Positions 8,028 to 16,607 are shown, counted from the first letter of the stretch. The stretch is DNA of 64,000 bases from Symbiodinium natans (GCA_905221605.1 CAJNDS010001335.1:665938-729937); one strand, 5' to 3'. Notes: generated by a model not told the origin, from the letters alone. Numbers and translations: made by a program.

Positions 8028-8810
8028 ATGCTTAAACTTCGCCCTACATATGAGCAAATGTTAAAAGAAGCTAGAACGAGAAGGTTAAAAGTATTACCGG
8101 AAAGAGAAAGAAGAAGTTTAATGGGTATTTTACTAGATGATGTTGATTTTGATGAGTTTGATTTAAGTAATTATGATAAGAGAATAAATATTAACAATAA
8201 TGATAATCCAAATAAAGCAACACAGACGGATTTTAATATAGCTTCTTCTTCAAGTTCTTCTGTTAGTGAAAGTATGAGAACACCCGAAGAAGCTGTTAAA
8301 GAAGGACGAGATGAAGTAAGCGAAGCATCTAGTATAAGAAGCAGTCATAAATCAGTTGAGAGGGGAACAGAAAGACAAAACGAAAGAAGCTTAATGAGAA
8401 GAATGTTTGATAGTATGTTTGGAAATGATGAATATGAAGAAGGAAGAGAGGAATTACGTAGAATGAGGGAGCAACGCGAACAACGAGATGAGGAGAATGT
8501 AGAGCGTGTAGCAACAGAAGAAAGCCAAGCGAGTAGTTCTTCTTTACCGATGAACGTTAAAAAATCTTATGAACCATCATCATCTTCATCAAGTTCAAGG
8601 CGAAGTTCTGGAAGAAGTGCACTGTTGCCCATTGAAGAAGGGGCGTTAAGCGAATACGTTCAATCTAGCCCTCCGGAAACAGTTCCGAGTTCAGTGCCTT
8701 CTGATAGAACAGTTGAATATTTACAAAGTTCCCCTCCTGTTAGTGTTGCCAGTTCGGAAAGGACTATTGAATACATAAGGTCTAGGAGTTCATCAGGAAG
8801 AAGTAGATAA
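8028..8810 (+). CDS. Ser/Arg-rich viral protein sharing the LRPTY N-terminal motif
   Basis: The 260-residue product starts MLKLRPTYEQML and carries DDVDFDEFD near residue 40, matching the opening of the preceding gene. The remainder is dominated by Ser and Arg/Glu runs, including two repeats of the form SSPPxxVxSS...RTxEY near the C-terminus (about residues 212-250). Such low-complexity tails occur in DNA-condensing or disordered virion proteins. Only 13 bp separate it from the previous stop, with a TATATA just before its ATG. It ends the plus-strand gene row, facing the integrase gene across a short hairpin-bearing gap. Confidence 0.6.
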   Translation: MLKLRPTYEQMLKEARTRRLKVLPERERRSLMGILLDDVDFDEFDLSNYDKRININNNDNPNKATQTDFNIASSSSSSVSESMRTPEEAVKEGRDEVSEASSIRSSHKSVERGTERQNERSLMRRMFDSMFGNDEYEEGREELRRMREQREQRDEENVERVATEESQASSSSLPMNVKKSYEPSSSSSSSRRSSGRSALLPIEEGALSEYVQSSPPETVPSSVPSDRTVEYLQSSPPVSVASSERTIEYIRSRSSSGRSR

Positions 8811-8811
8811 G

Positions 8812-8834
8812 CAATAATATTATTGATATTATTG
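8812..8834. terminator. Hairpin between convergent viral genes
   Basis: Arms 8812-8820 and 8826-8834 (9 bp) lie 2 bp after the stop of the plus-strand gene and 37 bp before the end of the integrase gene on the other strand. It is placed as a shared terminator would be. Confidence 0.45.
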
Positions 8835-8871
8835 TCTATCTTTTTTAACACCTTTAATAATTATCTCAAAG

Positions 8872-9786
8872 TTAAACTTTCAATAATTCGTGGCGTAAAT
8901 AGCCTCTGTTACCATCATCCAAAAAATAATAGGTCTGACCTAACTTATCGTCAATTCGGGTTATTTCTTGAACTGCTTTTAGCCAGTGGCTACTTCTTTC
9001 TTTTTCGGATATTCCTTTCTTTCTCATAACTTTCACCTTATCGCCCTTGTGAAGGTCAGGATAAGTTCTGCTTCTTTTTGCTTGTAAGCCTATATTCAAT
9101 TTCACTTCAAGCTGATTTTTTGGTAGCCGTGCATCTTTCGGAGTGAATTTGGTTGCAGAATGAACGTCTTTATTATTGTATGTAAGCATTATTTCAAATA
9201 TGTAGTCCGTCCATTGAATATTTTGTTTCCCCTTTTTTTCATCCGCTTCTATCCGCTTGAATAATTTGTCTTTAAACGTTCTTATCAGTCTCTCGGCGAA
9301 TGCAGGGTGTCCTCTTGTTCTGTGAAGTTCTATCTTTTCCTGTGTCAGATATTCATTTACAACTTGGCTATTCAAACTTCCCTCGTCGTCGCCGTAAAGA
9401 AGTTCCGGTTTCTTATCCATTTTATTTAGTCCCTCCATCATTCCCGCTAGAAAGTCGGGTGGTTCCTTACTTTTGATAGGAACAACAACTGCATATTTGG
9501 AGAAAACATCTATCAGCACCAAGCCTACGTTGAATTTTTGATTTTCAAGGTCTTTCTTGGAAATAAAGAACAAATCAATTTGAAAAGTATGATAAACATA
9601 CGGAGCGACGAAGGAGTTTTGTCCGCGCGGTTTTCTTTTCTCTTCAATGTTGTTTTTAAAAAATTCTTCCACGTCTTGCATTGTTATAGTTTTATCCTTC
9701 CTTTTTGCATCTTCTAGTGTTGTTTTTTTACTGCCAAAACCGCTTTTATCGTAATAAATGTTTGCTATAATTTCTTGTTTAGACAT
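8872..9786 (-). CDS. rve-type (retroviral/Maverick) integrase
   Basis: The DDE catalytic core is readable. An Asp follows YHTFQI (FQIDLFF), a second lies in LYGDDEG, and the Glu is in HPAFAERLIRTF, where retroviral and Maverick integrases have the ERxxRT helix. The C-terminal part has HKGDKVKVMRKKG and WLKAVQEITRID, an SH3/chromo-like beta fold typical of integrase tails, ending near GYLRHELL. No HHCC finger is obvious. I chose the ATG at 9786 (MSKQE) over the upstream one at 9831, because the latter overlaps the helicase stop and adds a hydrophobic stretch. The enzyme would insert the viral DNA into the host genome. Confidence 0.88.
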   Translation of the reverse strand: MSKQEIIANIYYDKSGFGSKKTTLEDAKRKDKTITMQDVEEFFKNNIEEKRKPRGQNSFVAPYVYHTFQIDLFFISKKDLENQKFNVGLVLIDVFSKYAVVVPIKSKEPPDFLAGMMEGLNKMDKKPELLYGDDEGSLNSQVVNEYLTQEKIELHRTRGHPAFAERLIRTFKDKLFKRIEADEKKGKQNIQWTDYIFEIMLTYNNKDVHSATKFTPKDARLPKNQLEVKLNIGLQAKRSRTYPDLHKGDKVKVMRKKGISEKERSSHWLKAVQEITRIDDKLGQTYYFLDDGNRGYLRHELLKV

Positions 9787-9809
9787 TAAAATAAACAAGA
9801 AAATATTTG

Positions 9810-12800
9810 TTAACAAGAACTGCAATTGCAATAAGTGCAGTAGGCTATACAGTTGTCGGTCGTGTGGCTCATCTCGTTGTCTTTCCGCTGTGCCGTGAAG
9901 TCAGTAGAAATACAACCAGAATTGACGTCAATGTCAAACTGCTTACCGCATTTCTGACAGTTTCCGCATAATCTTTCAAAACACCATTCGGTAGTAATGT
10001 AGGATTTTAGGTCAATATTTCGTCCGGCTTTTTTGTCCTGCTGTTTGTATCCTTCCACCTTGTTTTTTAAGTAGTTTGTCAAAAAGTTTTGCTTGATTTC
10101 CGCTAGTTGCCCGTCGTCTAGGTAAAAATACACTTGATTAAAATCTCTACACCTCGTAATTGCAGTCCATAGCCACGGTCTCGTTACTAACTTGCTGTTA
10201 TTCCATTCGTGGATGGTTATTCTGTCTCCTATTGAAGCCCCTTGACAAGAATGACAGGTGGCACAATAACCATATCTGAAATGATTATTTAAAATCTTTT
10301 CTTCCACTAGGTGTTTCGTTTTTTCCTTTATGTCTTGGATTACGTATTTGTCGTCTATATGGTGAAGGATTTTATACCTGATATTAACGTTAAATTTCAT
10401 TCCTTCCTTTTGTAGATACTTACGGCATATCATTATCTCGCCTACTTCGTATTTGGACGCCTCGCCAGAGGCTCGCGAGCTTCGCGACGTCTTGCCTAGC
10501 TTCTGCCTGACATCCTTGGCTACTGCATCGCATCGGGCATTGGTGTAGGCTATGTTGTTAGGGCTCGTTAGGGTGCTGTTGGTGAATTGGAAGTATTTGT
10601 GCGCTATGGTTTCAATAGGCATCTTGTTTAGCCAGAAGTCGTTGTAAAGATGGTTCATTGTTTCTCTGTCCTTCTCTCCTACCCTCTTACATATTTCTAG
10701 AAAGATGTCATTATAAAAAATAATATTTATACAGTTGTCGGCATAAATATCATATGGCTGTGTGTTGGACAAGTCATTTATCGGAGGAAGCTGTTTTGTA
10801 TCACCTGTTCCGATAATAATTTTTTCTTTCTTGTATCTGATGGTGAATTCCCTTATCCTGTTTAAAATGTAGGCATTCGCCATATAAACCTCGTCAAAAA
10901 CAATAACATTATATTCAGAATGGTCGTAATAGGGAAGTTCGTCGCCTTTATGAACCGGAATACTGAAAAATCTGTTTAGGGTGATTGCTTCGCATTTGAT
11001 TTCTTGTATCTGGCGGTTGTTAGGAACAACGAACAGAACGTTGTAATTTAGCTTCTGGAAGTGTTCGCAGATATAAGATTTTCCAGAACCGGCGTATTTA
11101 GCACGTATCATACAGGGGTTATTTTCTACGATTTGGTGACAAATGGCTTCGGTGTTCCATTCGTCGGCTATGTTTAGGCGGTTGTTGGTGTAAATTGGTA
11201 TGTCGTGTTTTATGTTTAATCTGTATTTGTAAGGTTCAGTCGGAAAGTTTATTTCCTTGTCGGTTTCTGCTCTCCATCCTCCGACTTGGTTATTGAAGGT
11301 TATAAGCTTCTTGGCTTTTGTCAGGTGATTTTTATTGATGACGAAGGCATCTGACTTTACACTGAATATTTCTATGTCGTTTTTGGTTAAGGTGTTGTAG
11401 GTGTCATACATATCATAATTATGATTTTGAAGAAGGAGTTCTTTTATGTAGCGGAAGCCGTTGGTTAAGGTTCTTTGTTTTGAGACGTTCAGTATATAAT
11501 ATTTGTCAGTATATTTTGTGAAAAGAGTTCCATCCCCGTCGTCTGTCAATTCGCCTTCTTCAATGACAAACACCCTACCCTCATAAATGTTTCTGTAATA
11601 TAGCGCCTCTTCTAGACTGTTGAAGGATATTGATTTTTGCTTTTTGTTGGTGGATTTTTCTAATAATCCGAAATTTACATTGGCTATTGTTTTTTTGATT
11701 TTGGCGTCCTGTTTGGGCTTGTCGCTTATTTTGGTATTCCAGAGCTCGGTAACGATATTTTCGTAATCCACTTCGTGAATGTGCGAGGGTTGCTTGTGGT
11801 AGTGTATTTTTACAGTTTTTTCTTCAAGGCGTTTAAGAAACATTCCATATACGAGGTTGAACTTTTTGTTGAAAAAAAGGTTGCCCTTTGATGCTTCCAC
11901 TAGGTATAGGTTTAAACCTTGTAATTCTTCATTTTGGTAAGGCTTCCATATATCAAACTCGGTAAAGACTGGTATGTGTGTAATTTTGGAAAAGGCTTTT
12001 GTGAAAGCTTTTGTTCTGTCAATTTCTACGGTCTCGTTTGTGGAGTTGTTTTTGAAATAGCCTGATGGCACTATGGTTCGGGCTTCGTCTAAAATATCTA
12101 TGTCGGTATGGCTATAATAGGACTTGTGGGCATCGTTGAAGATTTTCTTATTGAAGTTAAACATTTCTCGGTTCATATCGTTAAAAAGCTTTTCATTTTC
12201 TACTGATACGTCTTCGTCTATACTGTGCGTTGATAAGTTTTGTAGCTTGATTGTGTAGGTGATTTCTTGCTTTTTGCTTTTTATCTTCCAATTTACTTTC
12301 AGTTCTGTCATCGTTCCCGCTTGATATTTGATGAAGGGCTCGTAACCTGCCATTTTTAGTTCGTGGAAGAGTTTTACGAGGTCATTATCTTTATGAACTA
12401 ATGTATATTCTGCTTTTTCTGTGTATTTCAAAAGGTCGTTTGCTGTCTCTATCATATGGCATTCAGGGGGCTCTTCTCTGTCGCTTATAAAATAATTGCT
12501 ACTGATTTTCAGATTGAAGTTGTTTTGGGTGTTCTCATTCATTGTTTTTTTGATGCTTTTCAGGTCTCTGTTTATGGTGTAGACGTGGTTGTTCTTGATG
12601 AGCCCGAAGAAGCCTTTCGTGTGTTTATGGTAGTCGGGTGGGTCAAAGGAATAAATAAGCTTCCCGTTAAAGTCAAAAAGACGCGCCGTTATGTTAAATG
12701 TCTTGAAGACGTTTTCCATTTGTGTCGTGGTTGCACCTTTGTTTTTAAACTCTTCTTCTGTTGTGTTTAGAAGTTCTAGCATATGTTGTCGGGTTAAGGT

Positions 12801-13814
12801 TTTGGAAAGGGAGCCCCTCTTGTGTCTCATAAGGTCGGGGTAATGGTCTAGAAGAGAATTTATCCAACATTCGTTTTCGGTATAGTGCTTTTTTGCGAGT
12901 GCTTCTTTTATTGTTGAGTAGCTGGGGTCAATCTCAGTTTCTATATATTTGTTATATATGGATATGTTTGTAGCATCTCGTAAGTTTTGATTTTCTGGCG
13001 GTTGAGCTTCGCCTTCTGCGACGTTGGCACTTTCAATTCTTATTGCATTTATGTATTGATACATATCACCCTTCGCCATATCATTAAATTCTGGGTCAGT
13101 TCTTAATATTAACATAAGGCGCTTAAAAAGGAATTTATCATATTCTTTTGTTATTCTCCGTTTTATGACGGTCTCTATAAAGTCGTTTGCTTTTACTTGC
13201 GCTTCTCTCTGTGCTGGATTAAGTAGCGGATAATAATTTCTGCCATTGACTTCAAAAGCTCGTTTTTTTCCCGAGCGGTTCTGCGTTGAAAGAAGCATAT
13301 ATTTAATGGAATACGTTTTGCGATTTTTGAAAAGCTCTTTTGTTTTGGATACAACATTTCTCAAAGGTTGTTTCCCGAAAATGCGCCTTAAAACTTTTAT
13401 CTGCTTTCCTTCCCTAGCTTTTTCGGCTGTTTTGTTCATTCGTTCCGATAACGGGGCTTTTGATTCAAACTTTTCTATGGCTTTTTCTGCTTTTTTAATG
13501 CCTCTTGTTTTTTCTTTTTGAGTTCCTGTTGTCATTTCGTTGATGAGTTTTTCGGCGGTTTTGAAAATTGAAAGTTGGCGGTTCTCATATAAATCAACAA
13601 TTTGATTAACTTTGGTAATAACGTTTTTAGGTGCTTTTGTTTCTATTAATCGTTGTCTCTTGTTGTTTAGGTGTTTTATATTGTCACGTATAGCCTTTCT
13701 AGTCATAATGTAATCTAGATTAAAATATATTGTTTTTATTTCTTTAAATAGTTTCTCCTTATTCGCCTGTTTTGATTTTGGTTTGCTGGTCTTTGTTAAA
13801 TGACTTAAAGACAA
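9810..13814 (-). CDS. Large replication protein: OTU-like region, SF1 helicase, HNH-like C-terminus
   Basis: This 1,334-residue protein has a basic N-terminus. Around residues 314-330, CWINSLLDHY, and near 409, NNHVYTI, are spaced like the Cys and His of a papain-fold/OTU protease (inference). The SF1 (RecD/Pif1-like) helicase is clear: Walker A AGSGKS near 906, Walker B IVFDEVYM near 974, GTGDTKQLPP near 1005, CHSCQGASIGD near 1195 and WTAITRCRD near 1217. The last 60 residues have CGNCQKCG, then FTAQRKDN, HTTDNC and CTYCN, an HNH-nuclease-like zinc site. It probably unwinds viral DNA in replication. No polymerase motifs were recognised. A GC-rich insertion encodes SRSSRASG within the helicase. 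Confidence 0.85.
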   Translation of the reverse strand: MSLSHLTKTSKPKSKQANKEKLFKEIKTIYFNLDYIMTRKAIRDNIKHLNNKRQRLIETKAPKNVITKVNQIVDLYENRQLSIFKTAEKLINEMTTGTQKEKTRGIKKAEKAIEKFESKAPLSERMNKTAEKAREGKQIKVLRRIFGKQPLRNVVSKTKELFKNRKTYSIKYMLLSTQNRSGKKRAFEVNGRNYYPLLNPAQREAQVKANDFIETVIKRRITKEYDKFLFKRLMLILRTDPEFNDMAKGDMYQYINAIRIESANVAEGEAQPPENQNLRDATNISIYNKYIETEIDPSYSTIKEALAKKHYTENECWINSLLDHYPDLMRHKRGSLSKTLTRQHMLELLNTTEEEFKNKGATTTQMENVFKTFNITARLFDFNGKLIYSFDPPDYHKHTKGFFGLIKNNHVYTINRDLKSIKKTMNENTQNNFNLKISSNYFISDREEPPECHMIETANDLLKYTEKAEYTLVHKDNDLVKLFHELKMAGYEPFIKYQAGTMTELKVNWKIKSKKQEITYTIKLQNLSTHSIDEDVSVENEKLFNDMNREMFNFNKKIFNDAHKSYYSHTDIDILDEARTIVPSGYFKNNSTNETVEIDRTKAFTKAFSKITHIPVFTEFDIWKPYQNEELQGLNLYLVEASKGNLFFNKKFNLVYGMFLKRLEEKTVKIHYHKQPSHIHEVDYENIVTELWNTKISDKPKQDAKIKKTIANVNFGLLEKSTNKKQKSISFNSLEEALYYRNIYEGRVFVIEEGELTDDGDGTLFTKYTDKYYILNVSKQRTLTNGFRYIKELLLQNHNYDMYDTYNTLTKNDIEIFSVKSDAFVINKNHLTKAKKLITFNNQVGGWRAETDKEINFPTEPYKYRLNIKHDIPIYTNNRLNIADEWNTEAICHQIVENNPCMIRAKYAGSGKSYICEHFQKLNYNVLFVVPNNRQIQEIKCEAITLNRFFSIPVHKGDELPYYDHSEYNVIVFDEVYMANAYILNRIREFTIRYKKEKIIIGTGDTKQLPPINDLSNTQPYDIYADNCINIIFYNDIFLEICKRVGEKDRETMNHLYNDFWLNKMPIETIAHKYFQFTNSTLTSPNNIAYTNARCDAVAKDVRQKLGKTSRSSRASGEASKYEVGEIMICRKYLQKEGMKFNVNIRYKILHHIDDKYVIQDIKEKTKHLVEEKILNNHFRYGYCATCHSCQGASIGDRITIHEWNNSKLVTRPWLWTAITRCRDFNQVYFYLDDGQLAEIKQNFLTNYLKNKVEGYKQQDKKAGRNIDLKSYITTEWCFERLCGNCQKCGKQFDIDVNSGCISTDFTAQRKDNEMSHTTDNCIAYCTYCNCSSC
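10459..10487. repeat. Second GC-rich double-hairpin element, in the helicase gene
   Basis: Two small hairpins are adjacent: 10459-10472 (gcctc-gcca-gaggc) and 10473-10487 (tcgcga-gct-tcgcga). They are GC-rich inside an AT-rich gene and code in frame for a Ser/Arg/Ala patch between two helicase motifs. The layout matches the element at 6347-6381, though the sequences differ. Confidence 0.65.
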
Positions 13815-13839
13815 AACGCCTATATATAGTAAGCATAAA

Positions 13840-14088
13840 ATGACTGCAATGAAGAAGCCCGAGGATTTGACACTGGACGAGGTTAGGGAGCAAATGGCGC
13901 TGTATCAGAGGTTATATTATAAGCTGAGAATGCAAGACCCTGATTATGCAACCGCGCTAAGAGAGAGGAAAAGGTTAAGCAAGCAAAGGATTAAGGAAGC
14001 GAAGGGAGGACAGGTTAAAATGCTTCCTAACCAAAAATATAGTATGGAGAATATGGCTGTTATTAAGGCGAATAAGGTTGAGGAATAG
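13840..14088 (+). CDS. Small basic viral protein
   Basis: An 82-residue, Lys/Arg/Glu-rich helical protein is encoded divergently from the helicase gene, with 25 bp between starts and a TATATATA motif in the gap. No domain is recognised. A perfect palindrome directly follows its stop codon. It is probably an early or regulatory viral protein, but the sequence does not say. Confidence 0.6.
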   Translation: MTAMKKPEDLTLDEVREQMALYQRLYYKLRMQDPDYATALRERKRLSKQRIKEAKGGQVKMLPNQKYSMENMAVIKANKVEE

Positions 14089-14126
14089 AAATAATTTTTA
14101 TAGTAATATTACTATAAAAATTATTT
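14089..14126. terminator. Perfect 38-nt palindrome after the last viral gene
   Basis: Arms of 19 bp without mismatch and without loop (14089-14107 with 14108-14126) follow the stop codon at 14088 directly. It could be a terminator; as the outermost hairpin of the element it might also belong to the terminal region. Confidence 0.6.
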
Positions 14127-14330
14127 TTGGACGAGAGGAGAGTTTGAGCTCGGAAAAATATGGCTTATGAAGATTTTGGATGTTTTTTGTTGTTTTTCTG
14201 TTTTTTGTTGTTTTTGTATATGTTTTGCTATATGTTTTGAGGTAGGTTGGACTTTTTATAGGTTTTGGACGAGAGGAGAGTTTGAGCTCGGAAAAAAATT
14301 GGCTATGAAGATTTTTGATGTTTTTGAGCC
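14125..14330. repeat. Two copies of a 138-bp-spaced repeat at the viral right end
   Basis: The block ttttggacgagaggagag followed by tttgagctcggaaaaa occurs at 14125-14158 and again at 14263-14296, and the similarity runs on through tatgaagat and gatgtttt. The copies lie between the last viral gene and the first telomere-like repeats, where a terminal inverted repeat would be expected. The matching left end is outside the window. Confidence 0.6.
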
Positions 14331-14660
14331 AAAAATGTTCTGTCTCTTCTTTCTATTAGGGTTTCGTAGGGGAAAACCCTATTCAACCCTATTTTTTCAG
14401 GTTTTAGGGAAAAAACAATCCTAAACCAACCTAAACCCTAAAAAAGGAGTTGAGCCTTCTGAGTCCATCGCAATGCTTCTGTTGAAGCAGTCGGATTCCC
14501 CCTTTGTCTGCTCCACAGTTATGTGATGGTTGTTCGCAGTGCGAACAGAACCCCTAAACCCTAAACCCTAACTAAACCCTAAAACCCTAACCCTGAACCC
14601 GAAACCCGAAACTAAACCCTAAAACCCTAACCCTAAACCCGAAACTAAACCCTAAAAGGG
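14331..14660. repeat. Transition zone and degenerate CCCTAAA array
   Basis: Base composition changes here from the AT-rich element to host-type DNA. 14360-14450 has mirrored agggtt/aaccct pieces, and 14551-14658 is a CCCTAAA array with CCCGAAA and ACTAAAC variants. No gene is seen. Confidence 0.6.
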
Positions 14661-14959
14661 CGCACCGAAGCGTGGAAGTCGTTGAAGAGAGAGCCGTTGA
14701 TGAAGAGCTTGACCTGTCGCGCACACAGTAGCCTTTCTCAAAGGGTTTAGGGGTTAGGGATTTAGGGGGCTTCCGCACTGCACGGACTGCTGAAACTGGT
14801 CTCAAATCTGCTGGCGCATCAACGCTGGCTCTCAGCTCTTTTTCTGTCAGCTCCGGTGTGATTGAATGCCAAGAATTTCCCCAATGGTGGAAAGTCCTCC
14901 CCCTTGTAAATGTGCCTATTTTAAAGGAGTTTTTAAGAGCTTCCCCAAATAGGGGGAGG

Positions 14960-15022
14960 AGTTTCCCCTAGGAGGGGAAGGAATTTCCCCTAGGAGGGGA
15001 AGGAATTTCCCCTAGGAGGGGA
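14960..15022. repeat. Three tandem copies of a 22-bp palindromic unit
   Basis: The unit gaatttcccctaggagggga recurs about three times (14960-14980, 14981-15002, 15003-15022). Each contains the near-palindrome ttcccctaggaggggaa. It lies just beyond the stop of the ubiquitin-like gene on the minus strand. The preceding 14,660 to 14,960 carries no gene I can support. Confidence 0.6.
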
Positions 15023-15049
15023 GATGTCAATCCCACCACATCGCGAAGC

Positions 15050-16438
15050 TCAGTCCGCCATTTCCATAGCTTCCATAAGGGAAGACAGCTCATCTTCGTG
15101 AGCAGACGATGCAGAAGACTTGCGAAGCAACATCTCATCTTCAATGGCACGTTTAATGCCCTGCCAGTTCCAAGAGGATTGGGAAGGGTTGAAGAAGGCT
15201 CGGGTTGAAATCAGGTCTGCTGTGAGACTGGCGCTCTCAACTACCCCGCTCATCTCTTGGAAGGTGGAGTGGAGCTCGGAAAAGCTCTCGCGAACAAGCA
15301 ACTTGTGAAGAGAATCAAGGCGGAACTCACCCCTGTTGGAGCTCTTCAAGATGTCAAGAATCTCGGAGCTGTCCTTGTCCCCGAGGCACTTGTCGGAAAT
15401 GCGCCCGAGGAGCATTTTGAAAGCTTTTACGGGGTTCTCTTCGCTGATGTCGTAGAGGGCACGAAGCAACCGAGAGACACTGTCAATCAAGCTTGGAATA
15501 TCAGCAAACTTCTCAATGTGGAGCTGTGCGCACTTCTTGGCGATGGCTTCCTTGCGCTCCGAAACCATCCCCTGCTTCACGATAGCACCGTCCTTCTTGG
15601 TCTTCTTGCCACTGCCAAACATCAGGAAGGCGAGGTTAAGGATGCCCGAGCCGTCCTCGGGAATTTTAAGCTCGTCAAACAGCTCCCGCTCATTGCGCAG
15701 GTGGTTGCCATTGAAGAGCAACGCCATCTCAAGGCTGATGATTTGAATACGTCCTTGCATCATCTCTTTCACGTTGCTGATGGTGGTGTAGTGATTGACC
15801 TTGAAATTGTGATACTGCATATCAGCGAGGTTCAGGACGCGGATGTCAATGTTGTAGGAGTCGTCGCCGTCCGAATCCACTTCAAGCTGGAGAGTGCGCG
15901 GGTTGCCTAAATCTATCAGCAAGATGTCTTCATTAGCAAGTTGGTTGCCATTGAGAAAAAGCTCTTGGCAAGAAGGGTAAAAGGCTGGACGCGCACCATA
16001 AATCACATTCTTCAACGAGCTAATGAAAGTCCATTCGCTCACTCTGACTTTGAAGCTTTGCGCGTGAGCTTCGGTGACAACCACGATTTCAAGGTCGTAG
16101 GTGCTGGAATCAAAGGGACGTCCGTGACCATCGCCTTCGTCATCAGGAGAGTCGTCGCTGTCTGGGTCGTCGTCGCCACCGCCACCACCAGAGCGAAGCT
16201 TCTTGGACTGCCTCTTTGCGCGACTCAGCGTTTCCACACGAAGTTTGAGAGTGTTGTTCTCGCTCTTCAACTCTTCAAGCTCACGGCGCATCTTCACAGC
16301 CCAGTGCTCACGAGCAGGAGCACTCACGGGCTCAGGCTCGGAAGAAGACTTCACTTCAAGCTTCTTGGTGTCGTAGCCAACAGAAGACGGAGGGAGCTTG
16401 TGCTTGAAAGGGCTTTCGGTGAAGGGTCTTGAAGACAT
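15050..16438 (-). CDS. Protein with coiled coil and two ubiquitin-like domains
   Basis: Taking the ATG at 16438 (MSSRP; an in-frame ATG lies 12 bp upstream) gives 462 residues. A heptad-patterned segment (about 50-75) is followed by an acidic Gly/Asp/Ser linker. Two tandem beta-grasp-like segments follow at about 114-187 and 195-273. Each has beta-hairpin, a helix with hydrophobic spacing, the LFLNGNQL or LLFNGNHL motif equivalent to ubiquitin's LIFAGKQL, and a closing strand LQLEV or LNLAFL. The C-terminal 180 residues are helical. There is no C-terminal Gly-Gly, so conjugation is unlikely; an adaptor role is inferred. It is intronless and bounded by telomere-like repeats together with the next gene. 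Confidence 0.7.
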   Translation of the reverse strand: MSSRPFTESPFKHKLPPSSVGYDTKKLEVKSSSEPEPVSAPAREHWAVKMRRELEELKSENNTLKLRVETLSRAKRQSKKLRSGGGGGDDDPDSDDSPDDEGDGHGRPFDSSTYDLEIVVVTEAHAQSFKVRVSEWTFISSLKNVIYGARPAFYPSCQELFLNGNQLANEDILLIDLGNPRTLQLEVDSDGDDSYNIDIRVLNLADMQYHNFKVNHYTTISNVKEMMQGRIQIISLEMALLFNGNHLRNERELFDELKIPEDGSGILNLAFLMFGSGKKTKKDGAIVKQGMVSERKEAIAKKCAQLHIEKFADIPSLIDSVSRLLRALYDISEENPVKAFKMLLGRISDKCLGDKDSSEILDILKSSNRGEFRLDSLHKLLVRESFSELHSTFQEMSGVVESASLTADLISTRAFFNPSQSSWNWQGIKRAIEDEMLLRKSSASSAHEDELSSLMEAMEMAD

Positions 16439-16607
16439 TGCGAGGAGCAACTACGCACGAAAGTTCAGGGCAAATGCTAGTAGCAAAAACGGCGCTGATG
16501 AACGACACTCTCAGGCTACCGTGCTCTGGCAGGTTCTCACAAAAAAGCCCTTGCACTAACGACAGTGAAAGCAACCGCATTTTTCCGCTTCAAGCCTTCG
16601 TCTGTTT

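Larger units (their letters stand above)
1..14300. mobile_element. Integrated Polinton-like virus (partial, runs off the left edge)
   Basis: This is a compact AT-rich block of about a dozen intronless genes in two outward and inward facing groups, sharply different in base composition and gene density from the repeat-rich DNA to its right. It combines a major capsid protein, a penton-like protein, a fibre protein, an rve integrase and a large SF1 helicase protein, a set typical of Polinton-like viruses and Mavericks. Polymerase or primase, A32-type packaging ATPase and capsid protease are not seen and may lie left of the window. The right limit is placed near a 138-bp spaced repeat at 14,125 to 14,330. 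Exact ends and target-site duplication cannot be seen. Confidence 0.85.

Noticed and set aside
9810-13814. DNA polymerase B in the large viral protein
   Set aside because: No DxxSLYP or YxDTDS motif is present; only helicase motifs are clear.
15257-16432. Plus-strand frames of 217 and 163 codons opposite the ubiquitin-like gene
   Set aside because: They are antisense shadows; the minus-strand product has clear domain structure.
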